From: an uncultured Pseudanabaenaceae cyanobacterium | GTDB taxonomy: Bacteria > Cyanobacteriota > Cyanobacteriia > PCC-9006 > JAAUQQ01 | Assembly (NCBI GenBank): GCA_938002085.1 | Contig: CALLAT010000050.1 | Location: 1-46,435, forward strand | Length of the DNA: 46,435 nt | Reading direction: 5' to 3' | In this document: in pieces, positions 8,411 to 16,173 of the stretch | Layout of the letters: each line of letters starts with the position of its first letter | How positions within the stretch are numbered: position 1 is the stretch's first letter | Made by a program: the position numbers and the translations under genes | Notes under the pieces: model-generated | Told to the model about the DNA's origin: nothing | Database searches by the model: none | The model's input: the letters and a program-made list of their open reading frames with translations, nothing else

Positions 8411-9574
8411 CTATTCAGCCTTGGCCTGTTGGATCGAGCGAATGCCCGCTTGACTCATGCCAGCCCGCTGTAGCTCAACTGATAGTGCCTGCCAGGCGTA
8501 GGGCGTATCGGCCTCAACCGCTCGCTCCAGGGCCTCTAGCCACTCGGGCCGAGGCTCCGCATCCCACCAGTTCTCTTGCCCCATGCCCAGTCCTGCCGCT
8601 GCACTTTCATGGTTGCTGGGCAATGTAATCGTCACATTGGAGTAAACCTCGCCCGCGCCAAACCGTGCTTGCCAGGTGGTCTTATCCTCCGAGCTATATT
8701 TCAAGAGGCGACCGGGTTGCTGAGCAATATTGGCATAGGCTGCCTCTGGCACGGTTCCATTTCCCGTACTCAACTTCAGCGCTAGCCCCATGGCAATGGG
8801 CAACTCTTTTTCCCAAGCATCCGCTTTGCAATTCAGGGTTTGGGGACGATGGCGATAGCCCTCGTCAATGAGCTGTTCCAAGGCAACCGGTCCATCAAAT
8901 AAGCGCTCTGTTAGGCTAGGACCATCCCAGCTCAATCTCGCCGCAGGAGCTTCAGCCAGGGATTCAGCTGGGGATTCAGTTGAGGAGTCAGAGGAACCAT
9001 CTTGATTTCTAGAGCGACTCCGCTTGGTCGCCAAGGCTTTCACCTCCGCTTCCGACTCCCCATCGCTCGATGCCACAGGCGCTGCTTGCAATTGCGCCAG
9101 GGATAAACTGGGATGGGGCACTGTTGCAAATACATCCGTCATGAGCTGAGGTTGCTTGAGCTGGTTCAGCATTACCCTGGCTCCAATCTCAGGCGATTCT
9201 AGCAACACGAAGTATTTGCCATCGTCATTGCGAGCGACCTGGACAGTTCTATAGTCCACGATGGGCAAGGCCATGACTTCGCCTTGCCAAGTGAGTTTCC
9301 AAGCTGGGGTGACAAAGGGATCTATGGGACGTGCTTCGTAGGTCACTCCCGCCAGTTTCGGTTGATTGAGCAACTCTGCCTTCAGGGCTTCGCATTGCTG
9401 GGGCCAGTTGGAGAGCAATACTTCCGGTTCTGGACTCGACTGGGCTGCGGCATGGACCCGTTGTGAGCCCATCAGTGAATTGAGCCCGTGATGGTTTAAC
9501 GCGATCGCCCCAAACGTAGCCGCCCCCGAAATAAGCGGCGTCAAAATCGCGACTACCAGCTGCTTAACCTGCAT
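8411..9574 (-). CDS. Exported protein of unknown function
   Basis: I do not recognise this 387-residue protein. It begins MQVKQLVVAILTPLISGAA, a signal peptide or N-terminal anchor, so it is likely periplasmic. Residues 45-150 form a mixed alpha/beta region. A low-complexity Ser/Glu/Ala linker (SRSRNQDGSSDSSTE, about 190-215) separates this from a second globular part. The frame is open to 9637, but the added residues are an Arg-rich stretch that would spoil the signal peptide, so ATG 9574 is preferred. Cyanobacterial secreted proteins of this sort are often lineage specific. Confidence 0.65.
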   Translation of the reverse strand: MQVKQLVVAILTPLISGAATFGAIALNHHGLNSLMGSQRVHAAAQSSPEPEVLLSNWPQQCEALKAELLNQPKLAGVTYEARPIDPFVTPAWKLTWQGEVMALPIVDYRTVQVARNDDGKYFVLLESPEIGARVMLNQLKQPQLMTDVFATVPHPSLSLAQLQAAPVASSDGESEAEVKALATKRSRSRNQDGSSDSSTESPAESLAEAPAARLSWDGPSLTERLFDGPVALEQLIDEGYRHRPQTLNCKADAWEKELPIAMGLALKLSTGNGTVPEAAYANIAQQPGRLLKYSSEDKTTWQARFGAGEVYSNVTITLPSNHESAAAGLGMGQENWWDAEPRPEWLEALERAVEADTPYAWQALSVELQRAGMSQAGIRSIQQAKAE

Positions 9575-9843
9575 TCCCCATCCCCAATATCGGTAGTGCC
9601 TGACTCGAACTCGACGCCCTAGCCTGAGACTTCCCAATTTCCATCTAGAAATTAAAAATGACTCAGCCAGCCACTTCAGGCCATTGCCTGCTCCTCAGAA
9701 CAGGTAGACCTACGGATAGCGCTTGTTAATTTAGCGCAAAAAATTGTCTTTTTTCATGATCCCCAGGAACTTGCCTAAATTGGCTCCTCTATTAGGGAAC
9801 AAGGGAACGACAGCATCAGGATTTCAGCTTGCCCAAGCCAAAT

Positions 9844-10143
9844 TTAGCTGTAGCGACGGTAGGTTCTGATATGCCGGTAGGGATCTTGTTTGCGTACCCA
9901 GTTGAGGAACTTTTCCAGCTCTGGCGTCTCCCGCAGCAGCTCTGCTGAATTCAGCTCAGTTGCCAAACGTTTGTTCTCAAACAGAGCATGAATTTGCTTA
10001 TGACAAGGAGGGCAAATATCAATCATCGGCCCCACACCTAGCTTTTTGCGCTTCGCATATTGGCGGGGGATCAAGTGATGGACCGTGAGCTTCGGGCAAT
10101 CGCGATCGCACAATTCACAAACTTCGCCCCTGGCCTTTGCCAT
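9844..10143 (-). CDS. Small HNH endonuclease-like protein
   Basis: A 99-residue protein with a compact HNH fold: CELCDRDC (first Cys pair at 9 and 12), HHLIPRQYAK (His 22-23), then CPPCHKQIHALF, giving the two zinc-binding CxxC knuckles and the catalytic His pair. A frame extension to 10386 overlaps the divergent SH3 gene, so I start at ATG 10143 (MAKARGEVC). It is standalone, with no methylase or mobile-element partner nearby. Solitary HNH proteins of this size are common in cyanobacteria and their targets are unknown. The nuclease fold is well supported; the biological role is not. Confidence 0.82.
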   Translation of the reverse strand: MAKARGEVCELCDRDCPKLTVHHLIPRQYAKRKKLGVGPMIDICPPCHKQIHALFENKRLATELNSAELLRETPELEKFLNWVRKQDPYRHIRTYRRYS

Positions 10144-10261
10144 CCTGTCCAACCTCCTAACAACCTGTAATCCAGTTACAACCGCAATCTTGGCTTTCCC
10201 GATGGCTCTGACGACCCAGCCATTCGCTATGATCAGAACAGCGCCCTCTACAGGACTCACC

Positions 10262-10780
10262 ATGCTGAGCCTAAAGCAACTCGTTACCTTAACTTGGCAG
10301 CCCCTAGTCGCCGTTTCCGTTGGCCTTACCCATATTTTGGCACCTTTACCCCAAGCTGCCATGGCCCAATACGGTGGCGTCCCCATCGCCGATCGCCAGG
10401 GTGACTATGCCACTGCGCTGATGCAAGGCAATCTGGGCTACTACGGCAATGCTAAATGGCTGATTGTGGAGAATGAGTTGCTCAACTGTCGTGTCGCCCC
10501 CAATGGCGCTGTGCGATCGCGCATCCTCGCCGGAGCCATCGTCACCGCCGCCTTCCGAGGCCCCGTGAATCAGCAACGCCTGACTGAAGTGACACCGGAG
10601 ATGGATGCGATCGTCTTCGACAACGGCAGCCCCTGGCTTCGTATCCAAGGCACCGCCGCTGGCCTCGCCTTCCCACCCGAAGCTCGCAGCGCCAGTCAGC
10701 AGTTCAAGCCCGGCGAATGCTACATCCGTGCCAACCGCCGCTACGTCGCTCCCATCAACATTGATGCCAAGTTGAATTGA
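10262..10780 (+). CDS. Exported SH3-like domain protein
   Basis: A 172-residue protein with a signal peptide (residues 1-36, ending PQAAMAQ) and a single bacterial SH3-like module. After the leader comes WLIVENELLNCRVAPNGAVRS, then a strand-rich region with GSPWLRIQGTA and a C-terminal CYIRANRRYVAP strand. Bacterial SH3 modules of exported proteins usually contact cell wall or other envelope ligands. The long frame starts at 10085, but the first ATG giving a clean leader is 10262. It is divergent from the HNH gene. Two cysteines (in LNCRV and ECYIR) may form a disulfide. No enzymatic domain is attached. Confidence 0.72.
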   Translation: MLSLKQLVTLTWQPLVAVSVGLTHILAPLPQAAMAQYGGVPIADRQGDYATALMQGNLGYYGNAKWLIVENELLNCRVAPNGAVRSRILAGAIVTAAFRGPVNQQRLTEVTPEMDAIVFDNGSPWLRIQGTAAGLAFPPEARSASQQFKPGECYIRANRRYVAPINIDAKLN

Positions 10781-10906
10781 ATAAATATTAAATACCAGCA
10801 GCCATGCCATTCTGCCCAGCTTTGTTCGTGCCAGGCAATATAGGGCTGGGGGCGCTGGCTTTGCTCTAGCTGCTTCCTGTGGTTGGCGATAGTTCGTGGA
10901 GAATTT

Positions 10907-10924
10907 GGGCTTCTTTTGAAGCCC
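10907..10924 (-). terminator. Short hairpin downstream of the kinase gene
   Basis: GGGCTTC-TTTT-GAAGCCC is a perfect 7-bp stem lying 5 bases beyond the histidine kinase stop, between two convergent genes. There is no clear T-run after it on either strand, so it is a weak terminator candidate. Confidence 0.4.
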
Positions 10925-10929
10925 TTGGA

Positions 10930-12600
10930 TTACTGAGTGAACTCGAGTGATGAAATGAGGTCTAGTAGAATGTCATAGCGATAAACATCTGCTAGAGATT
11001 TGATCGCTGCTTTTAATTTTCTGCTTTCTGGAGGTATTTTCTTAATATTCTCTTCGATGCTTTGGGTTGAAAGAGTTGCGAGAGCTATCTTGAATTCATA
11101 TATCCATTCTTCAGGCATCGAAGAAATTTCATGGAGAATAATGTTGCGAGCAGACTGCTTTGAAATTTTAGACGCTTGCCTAAATTTATCTTTCTCTTCT
11201 TGCTGTTTAGAAGATGAACTGTCTTGGAATACAGAGGCAACCTGTTTGGCGGCTATCTGAGGTGATTTGGCTGTCATCACTCTTTGCTCAACGGAAATTC
11301 TGGGAAAATAAATAATAAATGATGTACCTCTGGTTCCTGTCTTAACATCAATGAAACCGTGTAATCCTTCTACAATATTTCGAACTGCAGCAAGGCCTAA
11401 ACCTGAACCACTTCTGCCTAGCTTTTTCTTTGAAAAAAATGGGTCAAAGATATTAGCTAACGCATCTTGAGGAATTCCTTCTCCATCGTCTTGGACCACT
11501 AGACCCACATATTGACCTGCAGGAACAGTCATATACCCTTCATTAGGGCGAGGAAAATCATAATCTTTCACTGAAATGTTCACATGTCCCTGACCATGCA
11601 GGGCATCAAAGGAGTTTGTTACTAGGTTCATGATGATTCGATTGATCATCGTGTTGTCAGCTAGAATCTGAGAATCATTGTCTAACTTCCAGTTGCAGTT
11701 GATATTAGGTTCTTCTGACTGAAGGGCAATGAATGCAGAAGAATTAAGGTATTGGAAAATGGGGAAAGTGAGTGGAATGGCTTCATGACACCTGCTTGAC
11801 TTCTGCGACAGCATTAAGAGATCCTTCATCATCGCATGGGCTTTGTTTGAGGCCTCCTGGATTTGCGACAACATAAATTCTTCCGTGCTGCCTTCAGAGA
11901 AAGCACTTTTTAAGATGGGAGGATAGGCTGTCAGAGGATTTAGTATGTTGCCCAAATCGTGAGCTATACCACTAGCCATAAGGCCCAGTGACTCCAAGTG
12001 TTGAGCTTTGCCTAACTTCTTTTCTAATGCGATTTTGGATTGAGTGACCTGCTGCAATGATGCATGATTGAGACAAGCCTCAATTGAACAACCAAATTTT
12101 TTGAGTAGTAATGATAGCTGGCTAAGCTCCCATTTGGGGTACTCGCATTGTCGAACTTGATTAATGCACAGCACAATAATCTGATTCTGAGATACGGAAA
12201 AAGCGGAAAGAATCCCTGGAAATGATCGATGAACGACTGAAGGTAAAAGTGCTTCTTCAGATTCTTCTGTGTTGATACTCAACATGCCTTGAGTTTGTAG
12301 ACTGTCTAATAACTCTGCCGAGATAAAGTTCTCTGACTCTGTCTTAGACAATCCTGGACAGGAATATATCATTCGATATCGTTGGCTTGAATTGTCTCTT
12401 TGAGACTGCAAGTCTTGGAGAGAAGAATCTGCATAAATAGCGACAAAACTTAGGTTTTGCCGAGACATAAGTTTTTGCGTGAAAAACTCACAATTTTCTT
12501 GGAGGTTTAGACTCGTGCCGATTGCTAGAGATAACTCATACAACATGGATATGTTGTCTAGAATCTCATTTGGACTAGGAGTAGAACCAATGGCTTCCAT
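10930..12600 (-). CDS. Sensor histidine kinase without receiver domain
   Basis: A 556-residue cytoplasmic kinase with no membrane segments. Residues 10-185 look like a GAF-type sensor. The dimerisation helix has GIAHDLGNIL with phospho-acceptor His 214. The catalytic domain shows the N box (IMNLVTNSFDAL, Asn 329), G1 (DDGEGIP, 371), F box (DPFFSKK) and G2 (GSGLGLA, 397). After a Ser/Lys-rich linker (440-480), residues 482-556 form a helical segment (MPEEWIYEFKIAL, then FRYDIL-like YRYDILLDLI). I recall this segment at the end of many cyanobacterial hybrid kinases behind a receiver domain, which is absent here. It lies 22 bases after the FIST gene and is probably co-transcribed with it, so FIST likely supplies the signal. 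Confidence 0.92.
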   Translation of the reverse strand: MEAIGSTPSPNEILDNISMLYELSLAIGTSLNLQENCEFFTQKLMSRQNLSFVAIYADSSLQDLQSQRDNSSQRYRMIYSCPGLSKTESENFISAELLDSLQTQGMLSINTEESEEALLPSVVHRSFPGILSAFSVSQNQIIVLCINQVRQCEYPKWELSQLSLLLKKFGCSIEACLNHASLQQVTQSKIALEKKLGKAQHLESLGLMASGIAHDLGNILNPLTAYPPILKSAFSEGSTEEFMLSQIQEASNKAHAMMKDLLMLSQKSSRCHEAIPLTFPIFQYLNSSAFIALQSEEPNINCNWKLDNDSQILADNTMINRIIMNLVTNSFDALHGQGHVNISVKDYDFPRPNEGYMTVPAGQYVGLVVQDDGEGIPQDALANIFDPFFSKKKLGRSGSGLGLAAVRNIVEGLHGFIDVKTGTRGTSFIIYFPRISVEQRVMTAKSPQIAAKQVASVFQDSSSSKQQEEKDKFRQASKISKQSARNIILHEISSMPEEWIYEFKIALATLSTQSIEENIKKIPPESRKLKAAIKSLADVYRYDILLDLISSLEFTQ

Positions 12601-12622
12601 AAAACTAAAATTTTGGTTTCAC

Positions 12623-13744
12623 TTACATGAATGAGCCAATCGCTAGCGATTTATTCAATATCTCTAAACTACTGCATCCGTTAGAAGCAATTTCACCTTT
12701 GAATAAAGCACCAATCATCGGTGAACCTTCTAAGTTTGCTAGGCTCTGTTGAATCGTTGCTAGTTCTGTGGCGCCTAAATCTTCTAAAAACCAGTAGCGT
12801 GTGACGCAATCGACGATGATATTTGAGTTGGGCGGTGATGAGATCTGACTTTTGCAGAAGGCCAGCGTGTTGTTAGCAGCTTGAATAACTGATTCAGGCT
12901 GACCCTGTAAAATATGCACTACGGAATTTGCCTGAATGCCGCCAATACAAACCATTCCTCCCCCTTCTGTTACGGCGCTAGGTAGACGGACAATGTCTTC
13001 TACCCCTTGCTTCAGCATCCCAAGTGGGAAACCGCATGAGATTCGGCCGCCTAAGTCTTCTGGATGTAAAGGTCGATTGATCTGGGCTTCAACAACCTGA
13101 CGATAAACTTCGAAGGCAGGCTGCCAATTCAGTTCATAGAGAATGTTACCTTCGCTGCGAGTGGCAAGCAGGGGGCCATGAAGTCTTTCCCAGCCGTGAT
13201 GTGCTGCAACCACGCCAGGTTGAGAAATCAGTGCGAGAATGGCTGCATTGGCTGCCATGCCATGCTCAGTCGTGAAGGTGCATTGCTTTTGGAGGTCCGT
13301 CTTTGCATCCAGAACTCCTGTTCCACCGCCAAAATATTGAACCCGATTGCCAAAGCGATGATAAAGCTTCGTGAGAAACTCAGCGAGGTAAAGCGAGTCA
13401 GCATCAGCTAGTACAACTAGGGTGCAATTTTCAGGGAGCTCATTGCGTAGGGGTAAGTGTTCTAAAGAAAAGTCAGTGCGCTGGAGGTTCTGGACTATGA
13501 ATGGCGATCGCCAAAGGTCTAAGCGAGCCACTGCACAGCCATGTTCAAAGGTTTCTTGCCCCACAATGAGGCTCATAAAAGTGCCCCCAAAGCACTGGAT
13601 ATTGACCTGCTTTAGAGCTTGTAAAAGCCTGGGAAGCTGAGATTGGTCTTTCTCTGCGACAAACATCCACAGTGCGCTGTCGGGAGTGTGGTGTTTCACC
13701 GCCCAATCAACAATCGTTGTTACATCTAATGACTCAAAAAACAT
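12623..13744 (-). CDS. FIST domain signal-sensing protein
   Basis: A 373-residue soluble protein with the two FIST subdomains. FIST_N (about 30-205) contains NCTLVVLADA and the Gly-rich QYFGGGTG loop. FIST_C (about 210-345) runs from VYRQVVEAQINRPL to a final LEILNKSLAIGSF, close to the family's usual end. FIST domains are sensory modules thought to bind small ligands, possibly amino acids, and are usually coupled to signalling proteins. Here the histidine kinase starts 22 bases downstream on the same strand, a textbook pairing. ATG 13744 fits. No transmembrane helices, so it senses a cytoplasmic cue. The region is more AT-rich than its flanks. Confidence 0.9.
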   Translation of the reverse strand: MFFESLDVTTIVDWAVKHHTPDSALWMFVAEKDQSQLPRLLQALKQVNIQCFGGTFMSLIVGQETFEHGCAVARLDLWRSPFIVQNLQRTDFSLEHLPLRNELPENCTLVVLADADSLYLAEFLTKLYHRFGNRVQYFGGGTGVLDAKTDLQKQCTFTTEHGMAANAAILALISQPGVVAAHHGWERLHGPLLATRSEGNILYELNWQPAFEVYRQVVEAQINRPLHPEDLGGRISCGFPLGMLKQGVEDIVRLPSAVTEGGGMVCIGGIQANSVVHILQGQPESVIQAANNTLAFCKSQISSPPNSNIIVDCVTRYWFLEDLGATELATIQQSLANLEGSPMIGALFKGEIASNGCSSLEILNKSLAIGSFM

Positions 13745-14200
13745 CGCCAGGAAACCTCGGACTGAGTTCTCACTGAGATTAAGAAGTCTAAATCAGTGAA
13801 GCTATTGTACCTATTGCGTTATCTCGTACTCAGCAATACAAGCTGTCCGAAGCAAGCGATGACAAGCTGCAAAACACTTCCTCTGACAAACTCCGAAGAA
13901 ATCGTCATCTGCCATCGCAGTGATTTGGTAGCCAAATTACAGAATACTTGGCTTCCTATATACGGTAAGTGATCTTCTCATACTTCTAACCTTGCAGAGG
14001 CTATTTGAGACAAACTGCTTAGGGCAAGCACATACTAATTTGATTCTGATGACAGAATGAGGCCTTCAATATTTCAGTGAATTTAAACAGCCGCTCATTT
14101 TCTCAATAAAGGCTCACACAAATGACTTTATTGAGAAAATGAGGAAGTATGGGCTTGGCCTGACAAACTGCTTCAATAGTTGGGCATCAAGCTCAGCTAT
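13745..14200. other. Intergenic stretch between FIST operon and argC
   Basis: 456 bases without a convincing gene. It should contain the promoter of the minus-strand FIST-kinase operon at its left end. It also carries the long inverted repeat at 14094-14143 listed separately. Confidence 0.6.
14094..14143 (-). terminator. Perfect 17-bp inverted repeat downstream of argC
   Basis: CTCATTTTCTCAATAAA at 14094-14110 is perfectly repeated in inverse at 14127-14143, with a 16-base loop. It lies 57 bases past the argC stop. The stem is AT-rich and lacks a clear terminal T-run, so it could be a terminator, an mRNA end-stabiliser, or a small non-autonomous element. Confidence 0.5.
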
Positions 14201-15169
14201 TTATTCTGACTCTAGTCCCGAAGTCTCCGGTAACCCCAGCATCAAATTCATATTCTGCACCGCTGCCCCAGATGCCCCTTTCCCTAGGTTATCTAACCGT
14301 GCCACCAGCAACGCTTCCTGGGTCTCATCATTGGCAAACACATGCAACTGCACCTCATTTGTCCCGTTGGCATTCTGGATATCCAAAAACGCCCCATGGC
14401 GTAACTCATCCATAGGGTTCAGCGGAGCCACCTTCACATAGCGCTGCCCCGCATAGTAATCCGCCAAAGCTTCCTGCAACTCAGCTCCCGTCACAGCTTT
14501 CTCAAACGACCACAGCGGCAGGGGCACCTGCACCAACATCCCTTGGGCAAAATCCCCCACCGAGGGCACAAACAGCGGCGCATGGCTCAACTGGGAATAG
14601 CAATGCATCTCTTTCACATGCTTATGGCCAAACCCTAAGCCATAGGGACCATAAGGCCACTTTGAACCCCCATCTCCATGGGTTGCCTCATAGGCATCAA
14701 TCATCTTGTTGCCACCACCGGAATAGCCCGATACTGCATTGATTGTCAGAGCTGCATCCTTCGCAATGAGGCCTGCTTCCACCAAAGGCCGCACCAGCGC
14801 CAAAAAGCCTGTGGGATAGCAGCCTGGATTACTGACGCGCTTACTGGCTGCGATCGCCTCCCTGCCCCCCGGCACCAGCTCCGCAAAGCCATAGTCCCAA
14901 TCCTCCGCCGTGCGATGGGCCGTACTGGCATCCAAAATCCGCACATCAGGATTCGTCACCCAGCTCACCGACTCCAACGCCGCTGCATCGGGCAAACAGA
15001 GAATCGCTAGATCCACGCTATTCAACAACCGCTGCCGCTCTGCCGCATCCTTACGCAACGCCGGGTCAATGCGGACGAGTTCTAGGTCAGTGCGATCGCT
15101 TAACCGCTGATAAATCTGCAAGCCGGTCGTGCCCGCCTCGCCATCAATAAAAACCTTAGGAATCGCCAT
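14201..15169 (-). CDS. argC: N-acetyl-gamma-glutamyl-phosphate reductase, short (type 2) form
   Basis: A 322-residue NADP-dependent enzyme that reduces N-acetyl-glutamyl-5-phosphate to the semialdehyde in arginine synthesis. The N-terminus IPKVFIDGEAGTTGLQIYQR is the dinucleotide-binding loop of the shorter ArgC class. The catalytic Cys is in SNPGCYPTGF. SGYSGGGNKMIDAYE and HKHVKEMHCY are further conserved blocks. An in-frame TTG lies two codons upstream (15175), but ATG 15169 is the natural start. It is alone, without other arg genes, which is normal for cyanobacteria. It is divergent from the tautomerase gene, with only 51 bases between starts, so the two promoters must overlap. Confidence 0.93.
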   Translation of the reverse strand: MAIPKVFIDGEAGTTGLQIYQRLSDRTDLELVRIDPALRKDAAERQRLLNSVDLAILCLPDAAALESVSWVTNPDVRILDASTAHRTAEDWDYGFAELVPGGREAIAASKRVSNPGCYPTGFLALVRPLVEAGLIAKDAALTINAVSGYSGGGNKMIDAYEATHGDGGSKWPYGPYGLGFGHKHVKEMHCYSQLSHAPLFVPSVGDFAQGMLVQVPLPLWSFEKAVTGAELQEALADYYAGQRYVKVAPLNPMDELRHGAFLDIQNANGTNEVQLHVFANDETQEALLVARLDNLGKGASGAAVQNMNLMLGLPETSGLESE

Positions 15170-15220
15170 CGCCAATCTTCCCGGTAGCCTAGTGTATGCA
15201 AGCTCCTATTATTACCGCTG

Positions 15221-15610
15221 ATGCCCCAAGTCAAAGTTTACGGAAGAGCCGACTCCCTCCGTCCCATCCGCTCAAGACTCTCCGACGTCATCCAAACCTG
15301 CATGACCGACGGCATCGGCCTCCCCCCCGAAAAACGCTTCCAGCGCTTTATTCTCATCGAGCCCGAAGACTTCATCTACTCGATGGACCGCACCGAACAA
15401 TACATCATCATCGAAATCAGCATGTTCGAGGGCCGTGATGTTGAAACCAAGAAAAAGTTGCTCAAGTTGCTGATGGAACGCATTCACACTCAGCTCGACA
15501 TCCCCACCAACGACATCGAAATCACCATCTATGAAACGCCCAAATGTAATTGGGGCATTCGTGGCCAAACTGGCGACGAATTGGGTCTGAGCTACAAAGT
15601 TGAGGTTTAA
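15221..15610 (+). CDS. Tautomerase-family (MIF/4-OT superfamily) protein
   Basis: A 129-residue protein with Pro immediately after the start Met (MPQVKVYG), the catalytic position of the tautomerase superfamily. GLPPEKRFQRFILIEPEDF and TIYETPKCNWGIRGQTGDEL are typical of the Tautomerase_2-like members found in many bacteria. The fold would be two beta-alpha-beta units assembling as a trimer. The substrate is unknown. It is followed after 3 bases by the MOSC gene, so the two are co-transcribed and perhaps translationally coupled. ATG 15221 must be correct, because processing of the Met exposes the catalytic Pro. Confidence 0.85.
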   Translation: MPQVKVYGRADSLRPIRSRLSDVIQTCMTDGIGLPPEKRFQRFILIEPEDFIYSMDRTEQYIIIEISMFEGRDVETKKKLLKLLMERIHTQLDIPTNDIEITIYETPKCNWGIRGQTGDELGLSYKVEV

Positions 15611-15613
15611 GCC

Positions 15614-16126
15614 ATGAGCCAAGCAGAAACAAAAGCCGGAATATCAGCCCAGGTCGGGCGCATTGTCCAAATTCACATTTCCGATGGTGGCGTGCCTAAG
15701 TTGCCGGTAGATCAAGCCGAGGTGACGGTGGACGGCCTCGTGGGCGATCGCCAAAAGAACCTCAAATACCACGGCGGCCCCGACCGGGCTATCTGCCTTT
15801 GGTCCGCTGAGATTATCGCTCAGCTCCAAGCCGAAGGTCATCCCATTGCACCGGGCAGCAGCGGTGAAAATTTGACCATTGAAGGGTTGGACTGGGCCGA
15901 GCTCGAAATTGGTCACCAACTGCAAATTGGCACTCCCGATTCTAGTCATCCGGTCCTCATCGAAATCACCGACTACGCCCAACCCTGCCGCACCATCGCC
16001 AAATACTTCACAGGCCGCAAATACAGCCGCATCAGCCAAAAGCGAAACCCTGGCACCAGCCGCCTCTACGCTCGTGTGCTTACCGAAGGTGCAATCCAGA
16101 CTGGCATGGTGATGATGCCAATCTGA
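15614..16126 (+). CDS. MOSC domain protein
   Basis: A 170-residue MOSC (molybdenum cofactor sulfurase C-terminal) domain protein. Hallmarks are VDGLVGDRQKNLKYHGGPDRAICL-like blocks (about residues 35-60), GSSGENLTIEGLDW, and the conserved Cys in YAQPCRTIAKYF (about 120). Standalone MOSC proteins of the YiiM type handle sulfur or molybdopterin-linked reactions, often N-hydroxylated substrate reduction. No molybdopterin genes are nearby. It sits 3 bases after the tautomerase gene in one operon. It converges on the RTX gene ending at 16174, with a 47-base gap holding no obvious terminator. Confidence 0.88.
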   Translation: MSQAETKAGISAQVGRIVQIHISDGGVPKLPVDQAEVTVDGLVGDRQKNLKYHGGPDRAICLWSAEIIAQLQAEGHPIAPGSSGENLTIEGLDWAELEIGHQLQIGTPDSSHPVLIEITDYAQPCRTIAKYFTGRKYSRISQKRNPGTSRLYARVLTEGAIQTGMVMMPI

Positions 16127-16173
16127 ACAATAGGCCTAAGTTTTCACTTCTCTTACAGCACAAGGAACCATCA

